A stretch of DNA of 9,024 nt from Paracoccaceae bacterium (lineage in GTDB: Bacteria > Pseudomonadota > Alphaproteobacteria > Rhodobacterales > Rhodobacteraceae). The notes under the pieces are model-generated. The model saw nothing but the letters and a program-made list of their open reading frames with translations, was not told where the DNA came from and did not search any database. The DNA is taken from assembly GCA_007120685.1 (NCBI GenBank), contig SKNG01000213.1:1-9024 (forward strand), written 5' to 3'. Positions 1 to 6,038 of the stretch are shown piece by piece. Positions within the stretch are counted from its first letter, which is position 1. Every line of letters begins with the position of its first letter. Position numbers and translations under genes: made by a program.

Positions 1-881
1 GCGAGTTGCTCATAGGCCTGGATGCGGGCCTTGGATTTCGCCTGCCGGGCCTTGGCGCCGGCGCGGATCCATTCCAGTTCGCGCTCCAGCGTCTTCTGCT
101 TGGCCTTGTCCTCGCGCGCCTCCTGCGCCAGGCGCTTTGCCTTCTGCTCCAGCCAGGCGGAATAATTCCCCTCGTAGGGAATGCCCCGGCCGCGGTCCAG
201 TTCCAGGATCCAGCCGGTGATGTCATCCAGGAAATAGCGGTCATGAGTGACGATCAGGATGGTGCCCTTGTACTCGATCAGATGGTTCTGCAGCCAGCCG
301 ACCGTCTCGGCGTCCAGGTGGTTGGTGGGCTCATCGAGCAGCAGCATGTCGGGCGCTTCCAAGAGCAGCTTGCACAGCGCGACGCGGCGTTTCTCCCCTC
401 CAGACAGCGCATCGACCTGGGCATCATCGGGCGGGCAGCGCAGCGCCTCCATCGCCACATCGACCTGGGCATCCAGATCCCACAGGTTTTCGGCGTCGAT
501 CTGGTCTTGCAGGGCGGCCATCTCGTCGGCGGTCTCGTCGGAATAGTTCATCGCCAGGTCGTTGTAGCGGTCAAGCTTGGCCTGCTTGGCCTTGACCCCT
601 TCCATGACATTGCCGCGCACGGTCAGGGCGGGGTCCAGTTCCGGCTCCTGCGGCAGGTAGCCGACCTTGGCGCCTTTAGCCGCCCATGCCTCGCCGGTAT
701 AGTCCTTGTCGATGCCGGCCATGATGCGCAGCAGGGTGGATTTCCCCGCGCCGTTGACGCCGACGACGCCGATCTTGACCCCGGGCAGGAAGTTCAGGCG
801 GATGTTTTCAAAGCATTTCTTGCCACCAGGATAGGTCTTGGACACACCATCCATGTGGTAAACGAACTGGTACAAGGCCAT
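1..881 (-). CDS. ettA: Energy-dependent translational throttle protein EttA (ABC-F ATPase), 3' end outside window
   Basis: ABC-F family ATPase. In known EttA it binds the ribosomal E site and gates the first steps of elongation according to the ATP/ADP ratio; it is cytosolic and has no membrane partner. The window holds the first 293 residues of a family usually about 550 long, so ABC domain 1 and the start of the linker are present and ABC domain 2 is missing. Visible motifs: Walker A GVNGAGKST at residues 41-49, signature LSGGE at 159-163, Walker B ending DEPTNHLD at 183-190, and switch histidine H213 in THDR. The stretch around residues 95-150 (ENLWDLDAQV, MEALRCP) matches the EttA arm region, and the linker ends with KARQAKSKAR, both EttA hallmarks that argue against Uup or YheS. 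The start is ATG at 881, with a GGAG-type Shine-Dalgarno just upstream. It is divergent from the YHS-domain gene. The truncation is only the window edge. Confidence 0.95.
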   Translation of the reverse strand, partial: MALYQFVYHMDGVSKTYPGGKKCFENIRLNFLPGVKIGVVGVNGAGKSTLLRIMAGIDKDYTGEAWAAKGAKVGYLPQEPELDPALTVRGNVMEGVKAKQAKLDRYNDLAMNYSDETADEMAALQDQIDAENLWDLDAQVDVAMEALRCPPDDAQVDALSGGEKRRVALCKLLLEAPDMLLLDEPTNHLDAETVGWLQNHLIEYKGTILIVTHDRYFLDDITGWILELDRGRGIPYEGNYSAWLEQKAKRLAQEAREDKAKQKTLERELEWIRAGAKARQAKSKARIQAYEQL

Positions 882-903
882 GGGTTCCGCTCCGCAGTTG
901 ATC

Positions 904-919
904 GGGGTTGGTCAACCCC
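904..919. promoter_or_regulatory. Inverted repeat upstream of ettA (possible operator)
   Basis: Seven-base arms GGGGTTG and CAACCCC are separated by two bases, centred about 30 bases upstream of the ettA start. The two-base gap is too short for an RNA hairpin loop, so a dimeric DNA-binding protein site is the more natural reading. Read on the minus strand, the right arm contains TTGACC, a -35-like hexamer, but I see no good -10 at 16-18 bases from it. Function is inference only. Confidence 0.25.
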
Positions 920-1038
920 TACAGGCCGTGTCTGGCCTTCGCAAGCGGCGGCGGTCACGGGCAGTTGACCCATGCGGGCGGTAACCGGCGGGCGCGGCGT
1001 CGCGAACTCAAAACAGTGCATCGCAGAAAGGACAGACC

Positions 1039-1488
1039 ATGCCAAGCCGCCGACAGTTCATCCTTGCCCTTGCCGCCGCGGCTCTTGCGCCCGCGCTGCC
1101 CCTCGCTGCCCATGCGCAAGCGGTGTTCACGGAAGACGGGCTTGCCCTGCGCGGCCATGATCCGGTCGCCTATTTCACCGAAGGCGCGCCCCGGCGCGGG
1201 CTGGCGGAATACGCCCATGAATGGCAAGGTGCCGAATGGCGGTTTGCCAGCGCCGAAAACCGTGCGGCCTTTGTCGCCGATCCCGATGCCTTTGCGCCGC
1301 AGTTCGGCGGCTACTGCGCCTGGGCGGTGGCCGAGGGGTATCTGGCCCCGGTCGACCCCAACGCATGGGCGATCGTGGATGGTAGGCTCTATCTGAACTT
1401 CAACGCCCGCATCCAGCGCCGCTGGGAACGCGACATTCCCGGCAATCTTCGGCGCGCCAATACCAACTGGCCAGCACTGGGGGGCTGA
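1039..1488 (+). CDS. Exported YHS domain-containing protein
   Basis: Small protein of 149 residues. Residues 1-28 form a signal peptide with SRRQF at 3-7 (a twin-arginine-like motif), an Ala/Leu-rich core, and AHA or AQA as likely cleavage sites at 26 or 28. The mature part is a single YHS domain: GHDPVAYF at 39-46, a WRFAS strand at 67-71, NRAAF at 74-78, and GGYCAWAV at 90-97. YHS domains are short, often metal-associated modules; the exact role of this periplasmic subgroup is not established. The family is annotated as YHS domain-containing (seleno)protein because some members carry selenocysteine in the GGY-x-A position; here codon 93 is TGC, an ordinary cysteine. The start has AAAGGA about ten bases upstream. 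The gene appears monocistronic, divergent from ettA, with about 115 bases before the next gene. Twin-arginine rather than Sec export is inferred from the RR pair alone. Confidence 0.88.
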   Translation: MPSRRQFILALAAAALAPALPLAAHAQAVFTEDGLALRGHDPVAYFTEGAPRRGLAEYAHEWQGAEWRFASAENRAAFVADPDAFAPQFGGYCAWAVAEGYLAPVDPNAWAIVDGRLYLNFNARIQRRWERDIPGNLRRANTNWPALGG

Positions 1489-1602
1489 GCGGGCCTTTCC
1501 CCTTTTCCTGTGCCGTCTTCTCGCGCATAGTCCGGCGTCTATTTCTGTGCTTCACCTGCTGTTCCGATCTGGCCGGACCAACCGAAAATGACGGAGACCT
1601 TC

Positions 1603-2496
1603 ATGGCCCTCGATCTGCTCGACGGCAGCGGCATTGTCGTGCTGCTGCTGGCGCTGTTCATCATCCTGTCGATCTTTCTGGGCGTGCGGATCGTGCCGCA
1701 GTCGGACAAATATGTGGTCGAACGCTTCGGCCGGTTGCAGAAGGTTCTGGGGCCGGGGATCAATCTGATCGTGCCCTTCATCGACTCGGTGGCGCATAAG
1801 GTGTCGATCCTGGAGCGGCAGTTGCCCAACAGCCGGCAGGATGCGATCACGAAGGACAACGTGCTGGTGCAGGTGGAAACCAGCGTCTTCTACCGGATCA
1901 TGGCGCCGGAACGGACCGTCTATCGCATCCGTGATGTGGACCCGGCGATTGCCACCACCGTCGCCGGGATCGTGCGGTCGGAAATCGGCTCGATGGAGCT
2001 GGACGAGGTGCAGTTCAACCGCGCCCGGCTGACCGAGCGGATCCGCGACAGCCTGGCCGATGTGGTGGATGACTGGGGCATCGTGGTGACGCGGGCGGAA
2101 CTGCTGGACGTGAATCTGGACGAGGCGACGCGCGCGGCGATGCTGCAGCAGTTGAACGCCGAGCGCGCGCGGCGCGCGCAGGTGACCGAGGCCGAGGGGC
2201 TGAAACGCGCGGTGGAACTGAAGGCCGATGGCGACCTTTATGCGGCCGAGCAGGAGGCCAAGGCGCGCCGCGTGCTGGCCGATGCCGAGGCCTATGCGAC
2301 CGGCGTGATCGCCAAGGCGATTGCCGATAACGGGCTGGAGGCGGCGCAATATCAGGTGGCGCTGAAACAGGTGGAGGCGCTGACCAAGGTGGGTGAGGGC
2401 GATGGCAAGCAGACCATCGTGGTGCCGGCGCAGGCCCTTGATGCCTTTGGCGACGCGTTCCGGTTGCTGCAGGGGCGGCGCGGGGGCAGCGTGTGA
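1603..2496 (+). CDS. SPFH/band 7 (stomatin/QmcA-like) membrane protein
   Basis: Member of the stomatin/prohibitin/flotillin/HflK superfamily, which forms large oligomeric assemblies in membranes and organises or protects membrane proteins. With start 1603 it has 297 residues: one N-terminal membrane segment at about 10-27, then the band-7 signature VRIVPQSDKYVVERFGR at 28-44 and PGINLIVPFID, then an Ala/Glu-rich stretch at about 180-245 expected to be coiled coil, and a short C-terminal tail. The protein resembles QmcA/paraslipin rather than HflK or HflC. An in-frame ATG at 1588 would add five residues, but GGAG at 1593-1596 sits six bases before ATG 1603 and lies inside the longer reading, so 1603 is preferred. 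Its stop overlaps the start of the NfeD-like gene, the common SPFH-NfeD pairing. No convincing promoter was found in the roughly 115 bases upstream. Confidence 0.92.
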   Translation: MALDLLDGSGIVVLLLALFIILSIFLGVRIVPQSDKYVVERFGRLQKVLGPGINLIVPFIDSVAHKVSILERQLPNSRQDAITKDNVLVQVETSVFYRIMAPERTVYRIRDVDPAIATTVAGIVRSEIGSMELDEVQFNRARLTERIRDSLADVVDDWGIVVTRAELLDVNLDEATRAAMLQQLNAERARRAQVTEAEGLKRAVELKADGDLYAAEQEAKARRVLADAEAYATGVIAKAIADNGLEAAQYQVALKQVEALTKVGEGDGKQTIVVPAQALDAFGDAFRLLQGRRGGSV

Positions 2497-2780
2497 TGTG
2501 GGCCCTATGGTGGGTCTGGGTCGGCGGCGGGATGGCGGTGGCGACCCTGGAGATCATCCTGCCCGGCTACATCTTCGTGGGGTTTGCCATCGGCGCGGTG
2601 CTGACCGGTGCGGCGCTGGGGCTGGGCCTGCCGGGCGCCGGGTTCATCGCTGCCAGTCCTGGCAATGCGCTGACCGTCTTCGGCATGTTGTCGCTCGTCG
2701 CATGGCTGGCGCTGCGCTTCGGCCTTGGCGTGCGCAAGGGCCAGACCAAGCGCTTCGACCGCGACATCAACGAGGATTGA
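2496..2780 (+). CDS. Short NfeD-like membrane protein
   Basis: Protein of 94 residues, almost entirely membrane-embedded. Segments lie at about 4-22, 26-45 and 58-77, with a charged cytosolic tail (RKGQTKRFDRDINED). The LEIILPG and GFAIGA motifs at 18-24 and 29-34 are typical of the NfeD membrane region. Longer NfeD proteins add a soluble OB-fold domain after the membrane part (and NfeD1a an N-terminal ClpP-like protease); both are absent here, so this is a minimal form. NfeD proteins are thought to work as partners of the SPFH protein encoded next to them, which fits the gene order. ATG 2496 shares one base with the upstream TGA (TGATG), implying translational coupling; GTG at 2493 is an alternative start adding one residue. 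The molecular role is inferred from family and context. Confidence 0.85.
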   Translation: MWALWWVWVGGGMAVATLEIILPGYIFVGFAIGAVLTGAALGLGLPGAGFIAASPGNALTVFGMLSLVAWLALRFGLGVRKGQTKRFDRDINED

Positions 2781-2792
2781 GGGGCAGGGGAA

Positions 2793-2832
2793 GGGGGGCG
2801 CTGCCCCCCGTCCAGCCCTACAAGGGGGCTGG
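2793..2832 (+). terminator. Double hairpin after the SPFH-NfeD operon
   Basis: Two hairpins lie just after the NfeD stop. The first pairs GGGGGGC (2793-2799) with GCCCCCC (2803-2809) over a three-base loop. The second pairs CCAGCCC (2812-2818) with GGGCTGG (2826-2832) over a seven-base loop. There is no U-run directly after either, so intrinsic termination is uncertain; protection of the mRNA 3' end or Rho-assisted termination are alternatives. The hairpins form the first part of the dispersed element copy listed next. Confidence 0.4.
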
Positions 2833-2866
2833 CCTCCCCCCGGAGTATTTCGGGCAAGATGACGAG
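2793..2866 (+). repeat. Dispersed Rhodobacterales-type intergenic element, copy 1
   Basis: Architecture: GC hairpin pair, a C-run, then a core GGAGTATTTCGGGCAAGATG at 2842-2861. Two more copies with the same order of parts occur in this window, after truB and, inverted, at the right edge. All sit in intergenic DNA; here it follows the NfeD stop directly. I know such elements from Rhodobacterales genomes but know of no proven function. The remaining bases up to the truB start contain no gene I can support. Confidence 0.7.
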
Positions 2867-2901
2867 GAACGGCGGCTTCCCCGGCCCATGACGTGCGGCT
2901 C

Positions 2902-2930
2902 TTGTATTGCGCGCGCCCGACCGCTAGACG
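2902..2930 (+). promoter_or_regulatory. Weak candidate promoter for truB
   Basis: TTGTAT (2902-2907) and TAGACG (2925-2930) are 17 bases apart. Each matches only three of six sigma-70 consensus bases. The position, about 35 bases before the truB start and after the terminator-like hairpins of the previous operon, is its main support. Read-through from the SPFH operon is an equally possible source of the truB transcript. Confidence 0.22.
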
Positions 2931-2964
2931 GCGCCCCCTGAAAAGAGCGACAAGGGGCGAGAAT

Positions 2965-3867
2965 ATGGCGCGCAGACGCAAGGGGCGGGCGGTGCATGGC
3001 TGGCTGGTGGTGGACAAGCCCGCAGGCGTGACCTCGACCGCTGTTGTGGGCAAGGTGCGCCGGGCGCTGGATGCCGCCAAGGCCGGCCATGCCGGCACAC
3101 TGGACCCGGCCGCGACCGGCGTTCTGGCTGTAGCGCTGGGCGAGGCCACCAAGACCGTGCCCTTTGTCACCGAGGCGCTGAAGGCCTATCGCTTTACCGT
3201 GCGGCTGGGGGCTTCGACGGATACCGACGATGCCGAGGGCCGGGTGATCGAAACCTCGGATACGCGGCCGACGGATGCGCAGATAGAGGCCGCGCTGGCG
3301 GCGTTTCGCGGGCAGATCATGCAGGTGCCGCCGCAGTTTTCCGCCGTCAAGGTGGAAGGCGAGCGCGCCTATGACATCGCGCGCGAGGGCGAGGTGATGG
3401 AACTGGCGGCGCGGCCCCTTTTCGTGGAGCGGCTGGAGATGGTGGCGCGGCCGGATGGCGATACCGTGGTGCTGGAGATGGTCTGCGGCAAGGGCGGTTA
3501 TGTGCGGTCCATCGCGCGCGATCTGGGCGCGGCGCTGGGCTGTCTGGGCCATGTGGCGGCGCTGCGGCGCGAATGGTCGGGGCCGTTTCACGCCGAGGCG
3601 GGGCTGGGGCTGAACGACATCGCCGCGCTGACGCCCGAGGCGCTAGAAGCGCGGCTGCTGCCGCTGTCGGTGGCGCTGGACGCGCTGCCGCAGGTGCGGC
3701 TGAGCGCGGAGGGCGCGATGCGGGTGCGCCATGGCAATCCGGGCGCGGTGACGCATAGCGTGGCCGAATTCGGCGAGACCTGCTGGGCCAGTCATCAGGA
3801 CGCCGCCGTGGCGGTGGGGCGCTACATGGCAGGCATGTTCCACCCCGACCGGGTGTTCAATCTGTAG
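2965..3867 (+). CDS. truB: tRNA pseudouridine(55) synthase TruB
   Basis: Converts uridine 55 in the T-loop of elongator tRNAs to pseudouridine; TruB also acts as a tRNA folding chaperone in the cytosol. The 300-residue length is normal. Conserved motifs are in the right order: LVVDKPAGVTS at 14-24, GHAGTLDP at 41-48 with D47 as the catalytic aspartate, AYRFTV around Y75, PPQFSAVKVEGERAYD in the middle, and GKGGYVRSIARDLG with Y179 and R181, matching the conserved active-site Tyr/Arg. The last roughly 60 residues match the TruB C-terminal RNA-binding (PUA-like) domain. ATG 2965 is chosen because MARRRKGR leads straight into the family start and an AAGGGG Shine-Dalgarno lies upstream; the open frame from 2893 would add an unrelated Cys/Arg-rich stretch. 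The frequent truB neighbours rbfA and rpsO are not in the window. It converges with thrS. Confidence 0.97.
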   Translation: MARRRKGRAVHGWLVVDKPAGVTSTAVVGKVRRALDAAKAGHAGTLDPAATGVLAVALGEATKTVPFVTEALKAYRFTVRLGASTDTDDAEGRVIETSDTRPTDAQIEAALAAFRGQIMQVPPQFSAVKVEGERAYDIAREGEVMELAARPLFVERLEMVARPDGDTVVLEMVCGKGGYVRSIARDLGAALGCLGHVAALRREWSGPFHAEAGLGLNDIAALTPEALEARLLPLSVALDALPQVRLSAEGAMRVRHGNPGAVTHSVAEFGETCWASHQDAAVAVGRYMAGMFHPDRVFNL

Positions 3868-3928
3868 CCAGGGGGCTTTGCCCCCCGCCCCTGCGGGGCT
3901 CCCCCCAGAGTATTGCTGGCAAGATGAA
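3868..3928 (+). repeat. Dispersed Rhodobacterales-type intergenic element, copy 2
   Basis: Begins right after the truB stop and ends just before the thrS stop, filling almost the whole gap between these convergent genes. It has the same order as copy 1: two GC hairpins, a C-run (3901-3906), then a core AGAGTATTGCTGGCAAGATG. The core differs from copy 1 at only a few bases, while the hairpin sequences differ but keep pairing. Orientation matches truB, as copy 1 matches the SPFH-NfeD genes. Confidence 0.7.
3871..3899. terminator. Hairpin pair between convergent truB and thrS
   Basis: GGGGGC (3871-3876) pairs with GCCCCC (3880-3885) over a TTT loop, and GCCCC (3887-3891) pairs with GGGGC (3895-3899) over TGC. 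Because hairpins work from either strand, the pair could end both transcripts. No T-run follows on either strand, so this is a structural call; it could equally be an mRNA stabiliser. Confidence 0.4.
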
Positions 3929-3935
3929 ATCGTGG

Positions 3936-5888
3936 TCAGGCGGTGCGCAGGTCGGGCGGGGTGGCCTCTGCCGCAAGCTGCGCCGTGACCGCGTCCAGCG
4001 CCACGGTCTGCGTGCGGGTGTCGCCGAGGCGGCGCAGCGATACCGTGCGCTCGGCCACCTCGCGCGCGCCGACGGCGAGGATGGCGGGCACCTTGGCCAG
4101 CGAATGCTCGCGCACCTTGTAGTTGATCTTTTCGTTGCGGGTGTCGGCCTCGGCCCGCAACCCCGCCGCGCGCAGCACTGCCACGGCCTCGTGCACGAAA
4201 TCGTCGGCCTCTGACGTGATCGAGGCCACCACCGCCTGCACCGGCGCCAGCCATAGCGGCATACGGCCGGCGTGGTTTTCGATCAGGATGCCCATGAACC
4301 GCTCGAAGGACCCCAGCACGGCACGGTGCAGCATCACCGGGCGATGCTTCATGCCGTCGGGGCCGATGTAATTGGCATCCAGCCGGTCCGGCAGCACGAA
4401 ATCCACCTGCAGCGTGCCGCATTGCCAGTCCCGCCCGATGGCGTCGGTCAGCACGAATTCCAGCTTCGGCCCGTAAAAGGCGCCCTCGCCCGGATTCAGC
4501 GTGAAATCGCAGCCGGCGGCCAGGGTGGCGGCCTTCAGCGCCTCCTCGGCCCGGTCCCAGACACTGTCAGAGCCCGCGCGCTTTTCCGGCCGGTCCGAGA
4601 ACTTGATGCGGAACCGTTCGAAGCCGAGATCGGCATAAATGCCGCGCAGAAAACCGATGAAGCGCTCGCTCTCGGCCTTGATCTGGTCCTCGGTGCAGAA
4701 GATATGCGCATCGTCCTGGGTAAAGCCGCGCACCCGCATCAGCCCGTGCAGCGCGCCCGAGGGCTCGTAACGGTTGCAGGCGCCGAATTCGGCCATGCGC
4801 AGCGGCAGGTCGCGGTAGCTTTTCAGCCCCTGATTGAAAATCTGCACATGGCAGGGGCAGTTCATCGGTTTCAGCGCATTGATCGATTTCTCGCGCGCGT
4901 GATCCTCGTCCACCTCGACGATGAACATGTGGTCCTGATAGTTCGCCCAGTGGCCGGATTTTTCCCACAGAACGCGGCTGACCACCTGCGGGGTGTTCAC
5001 CTCGACATAGCCGCCCCGGCGCTGCTGGCGGCGCATGTAGTCGCGCAATTCGCTGTAGATGGTCCAGCCGCCGGGATGCCAGAAAATCTGACCCGGCGCT
5101 TCTTCCTGGAAATGAAAGAGCCCCATCTCGCGCCCCAGCTTGCGGTGGTCACGCTTGGCGGCCTCTTCCAGCATGGTCAGATGGGCCTTCAGCTCATCGC
5201 GCGTGCGAAAGGCGGTGCCGTAGATGCGCTGCAGCATGGGGCGGTTGGAATCGCCGCGCCAATAGGCGCCGGCGACCGACATCAGCTTGAAGGCATCGGC
5301 CGGCAACTGCCCCGTATGTTGCAGATGCGGGCCGCGGCAGAGGTCCTGCCAGTGCCCGTGCCAGTACATGCGGATCGGCTGATCGCCGGGAATGGCCTGC
5401 ACCAGTTCGACCTTGTAGTGCTCACCCGATTGTTCGTAATGTGAAAGCGCGCGCGACCGCTCCCAGACCTCGGTCCTCACCGGGTCGCGCAGGTTAATGA
5501 TTTCCTTCATCTTTCTTTCGATGGCACCCAGGTCTTCCGGCGTAAACGGCTCGGCGCGGTCGAAATCGTAATACCAGCCGTCCCTGATGACCGGGCCAAT
5601 GGTGACCTTCACATCGGGCCAGATCTCCTGCACGGCGCGGGCCATGACATGGGCGAAATCGTGCCGGATCAGTTCCAGCGCCGGGGCCTCGTCGGTCAGG
5701 GTGTTGATGGCGATGGCAGCGTCCTGTTCGATGGGCCATTGCAGATCCCAATGCGCGCCGTCGACCTGGGCGGATATCGCCTTCTTGCCCAGCGATTTGG
5801 AGATATCGGCGGCAATCTGCGCGGGCGTGATGCCGGCCTCAAAGGCGCGCTGGTTGCCATCGGGAAAGGTCAGGCTGATCTGGGCCAT
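3936..5888 (-). CDS. thrS: Threonine--tRNA ligase (ThrRS)
   Basis: Class II aminoacyl-tRNA synthetase that activates threonine and charges tRNA-Thr in the cytosol. It is complete at 650 residues, normal for the family. Domain order: TGS domain about 1-62; editing domain that hydrolyses Ser-tRNA-Thr, with its metal-type motif H76-x3-H80 and C184/H188 in CRGPH; catalytic core about 245-540; and C-terminal anticodon-binding domain about 550-650. The catalytic zinc ligands are C344 (in KPMNCPCH), H395 (in GFTQDDAHIFC, motif 2) and H521 (in MLHRAVLGSFERF, motif 3), corresponding to C334, H385 and H511 of E. coli. The start at 5888 has a strong GAGGAGG Shine-Dalgarno; the open frame upstream to 5975 is Arg-rich, unlike the family, and overlaps the promoter. 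Editing appears intact. It is monocistronic, convergent with truB and divergent from the MFS operon. Confidence 0.98.
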   Translation of the reverse strand: MAQISLTFPDGNQRAFEAGITPAQIAADISKSLGKKAISAQVDGAHWDLQWPIEQDAAIAINTLTDEAPALELIRHDFAHVMARAVQEIWPDVKVTIGPVIRDGWYYDFDRAEPFTPEDLGAIERKMKEIINLRDPVRTEVWERSRALSHYEQSGEHYKVELVQAIPGDQPIRMYWHGHWQDLCRGPHLQHTGQLPADAFKLMSVAGAYWRGDSNRPMLQRIYGTAFRTRDELKAHLTMLEEAAKRDHRKLGREMGLFHFQEEAPGQIFWHPGGWTIYSELRDYMRRQQRRGGYVEVNTPQVVSRVLWEKSGHWANYQDHMFIVEVDEDHAREKSINALKPMNCPCHVQIFNQGLKSYRDLPLRMAEFGACNRYEPSGALHGLMRVRGFTQDDAHIFCTEDQIKAESERFIGFLRGIYADLGFERFRIKFSDRPEKRAGSDSVWDRAEEALKAATLAAGCDFTLNPGEGAFYGPKLEFVLTDAIGRDWQCGTLQVDFVLPDRLDANYIGPDGMKHRPVMLHRAVLGSFERFMGILIENHAGRMPLWLAPVQAVVASITSEADDFVHEAVAVLRAAGLRAEADTRNEKINYKVREHSLAKVPAILAVGAREVAERTVSLRRLGDTRTQTVALDAVTAQLAAEATPPDLRTA

Positions 5889-5946
5889 GGTGGCCTCCTC
5901 GTCGGTTTGGCGCCTACGGAACGCCCGGTTGCGGGTATGTCGGCGC

Positions 5947-5975
5947 GTTCTGCGCCGGTGGCGCGGTGGTGTCAA
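5947..5975 (-). promoter_or_regulatory. Sigma-70-type promoter for thrS
   Basis: On the minus strand a perfect TTGACA (5975-5970) is followed after exactly 17 bases by CAGAAC (5952-5947), which keeps three of six consensus bases of the -10 box. Transcription would start near 5940, giving a leader of about 50 bases before the thrS ATG. A six-base-stem hairpin at 5941-5957 overlaps the -10 box and would be largely untranscribed, so it is probably not an attenuator. Confidence 0.55.
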
Positions 5976-5997
5976 GACGGCGCCATCGGGCTATCCT
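5969..5997 (+). promoter_or_regulatory. Candidate promoter for the MFS-hydrolase operon
   Basis: GTGTCA (5969-5974) and TATCCT (5992-5997) are 17 bases apart; each keeps four of six consensus bases. The -35 overlaps the thrS -35 on the opposite strand because TTGACAC read backwards gives GTGTCAA. Predicted start is near 6004, about 35 bases before the MFS start codon. The call is weak by sequence alone. Confidence 0.3.
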
Positions 5998-6038
5998 TGC
6001 GTTTCGGCCAACCGACCCACCCACACAGGCAGGCAGGC

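Noticed and set aside
6..968. Long plus-strand open frame antisense to ettA
   Set aside because: It is a reverse-strand shadow of the clear ettA coding frame, produced by high GC; the translation is repetitive in composition and resembles no family.
1552..2349. Minus-strand open frame over the SPFH gene
   Set aside because: His/Arg/Gln-rich shadow frame opposite a well-supported gene.
2818..3591. Minus-strand open frame over truB
   Set aside because: Shadow of truB; composition is typical of reverse frames in GC-rich coding DNA.
4272..5444. 390-codon plus-strand open frame inside thrS
   Set aside because: Antisense to the thrS catalytic core, which is fully conserved; no ribosome site or family motif seen.
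5941..5957. Hairpin CGGCGC/GCGCCG upstream of thrS as an attenuator or ThrRS operator
   Set aside because: It overlaps the predicted -10 box, so it would be mostly outside the transcript, and the loop does not resemble a threonine anticodon arm.
5889..5975. N-terminal extension of ThrRS starting at 5975
   Set aside because: The extension is Arg-rich, not family-like, overlaps the thrS promoter, and the GAGGAGG site clearly serves the start at 5888.
6026..6038. (AGGC)x3 tandem repeat at the MFS start as a phase-variable tract
   Set aside because: Three short units are too few for slippage; it more likely just supplies a weak ribosome site.
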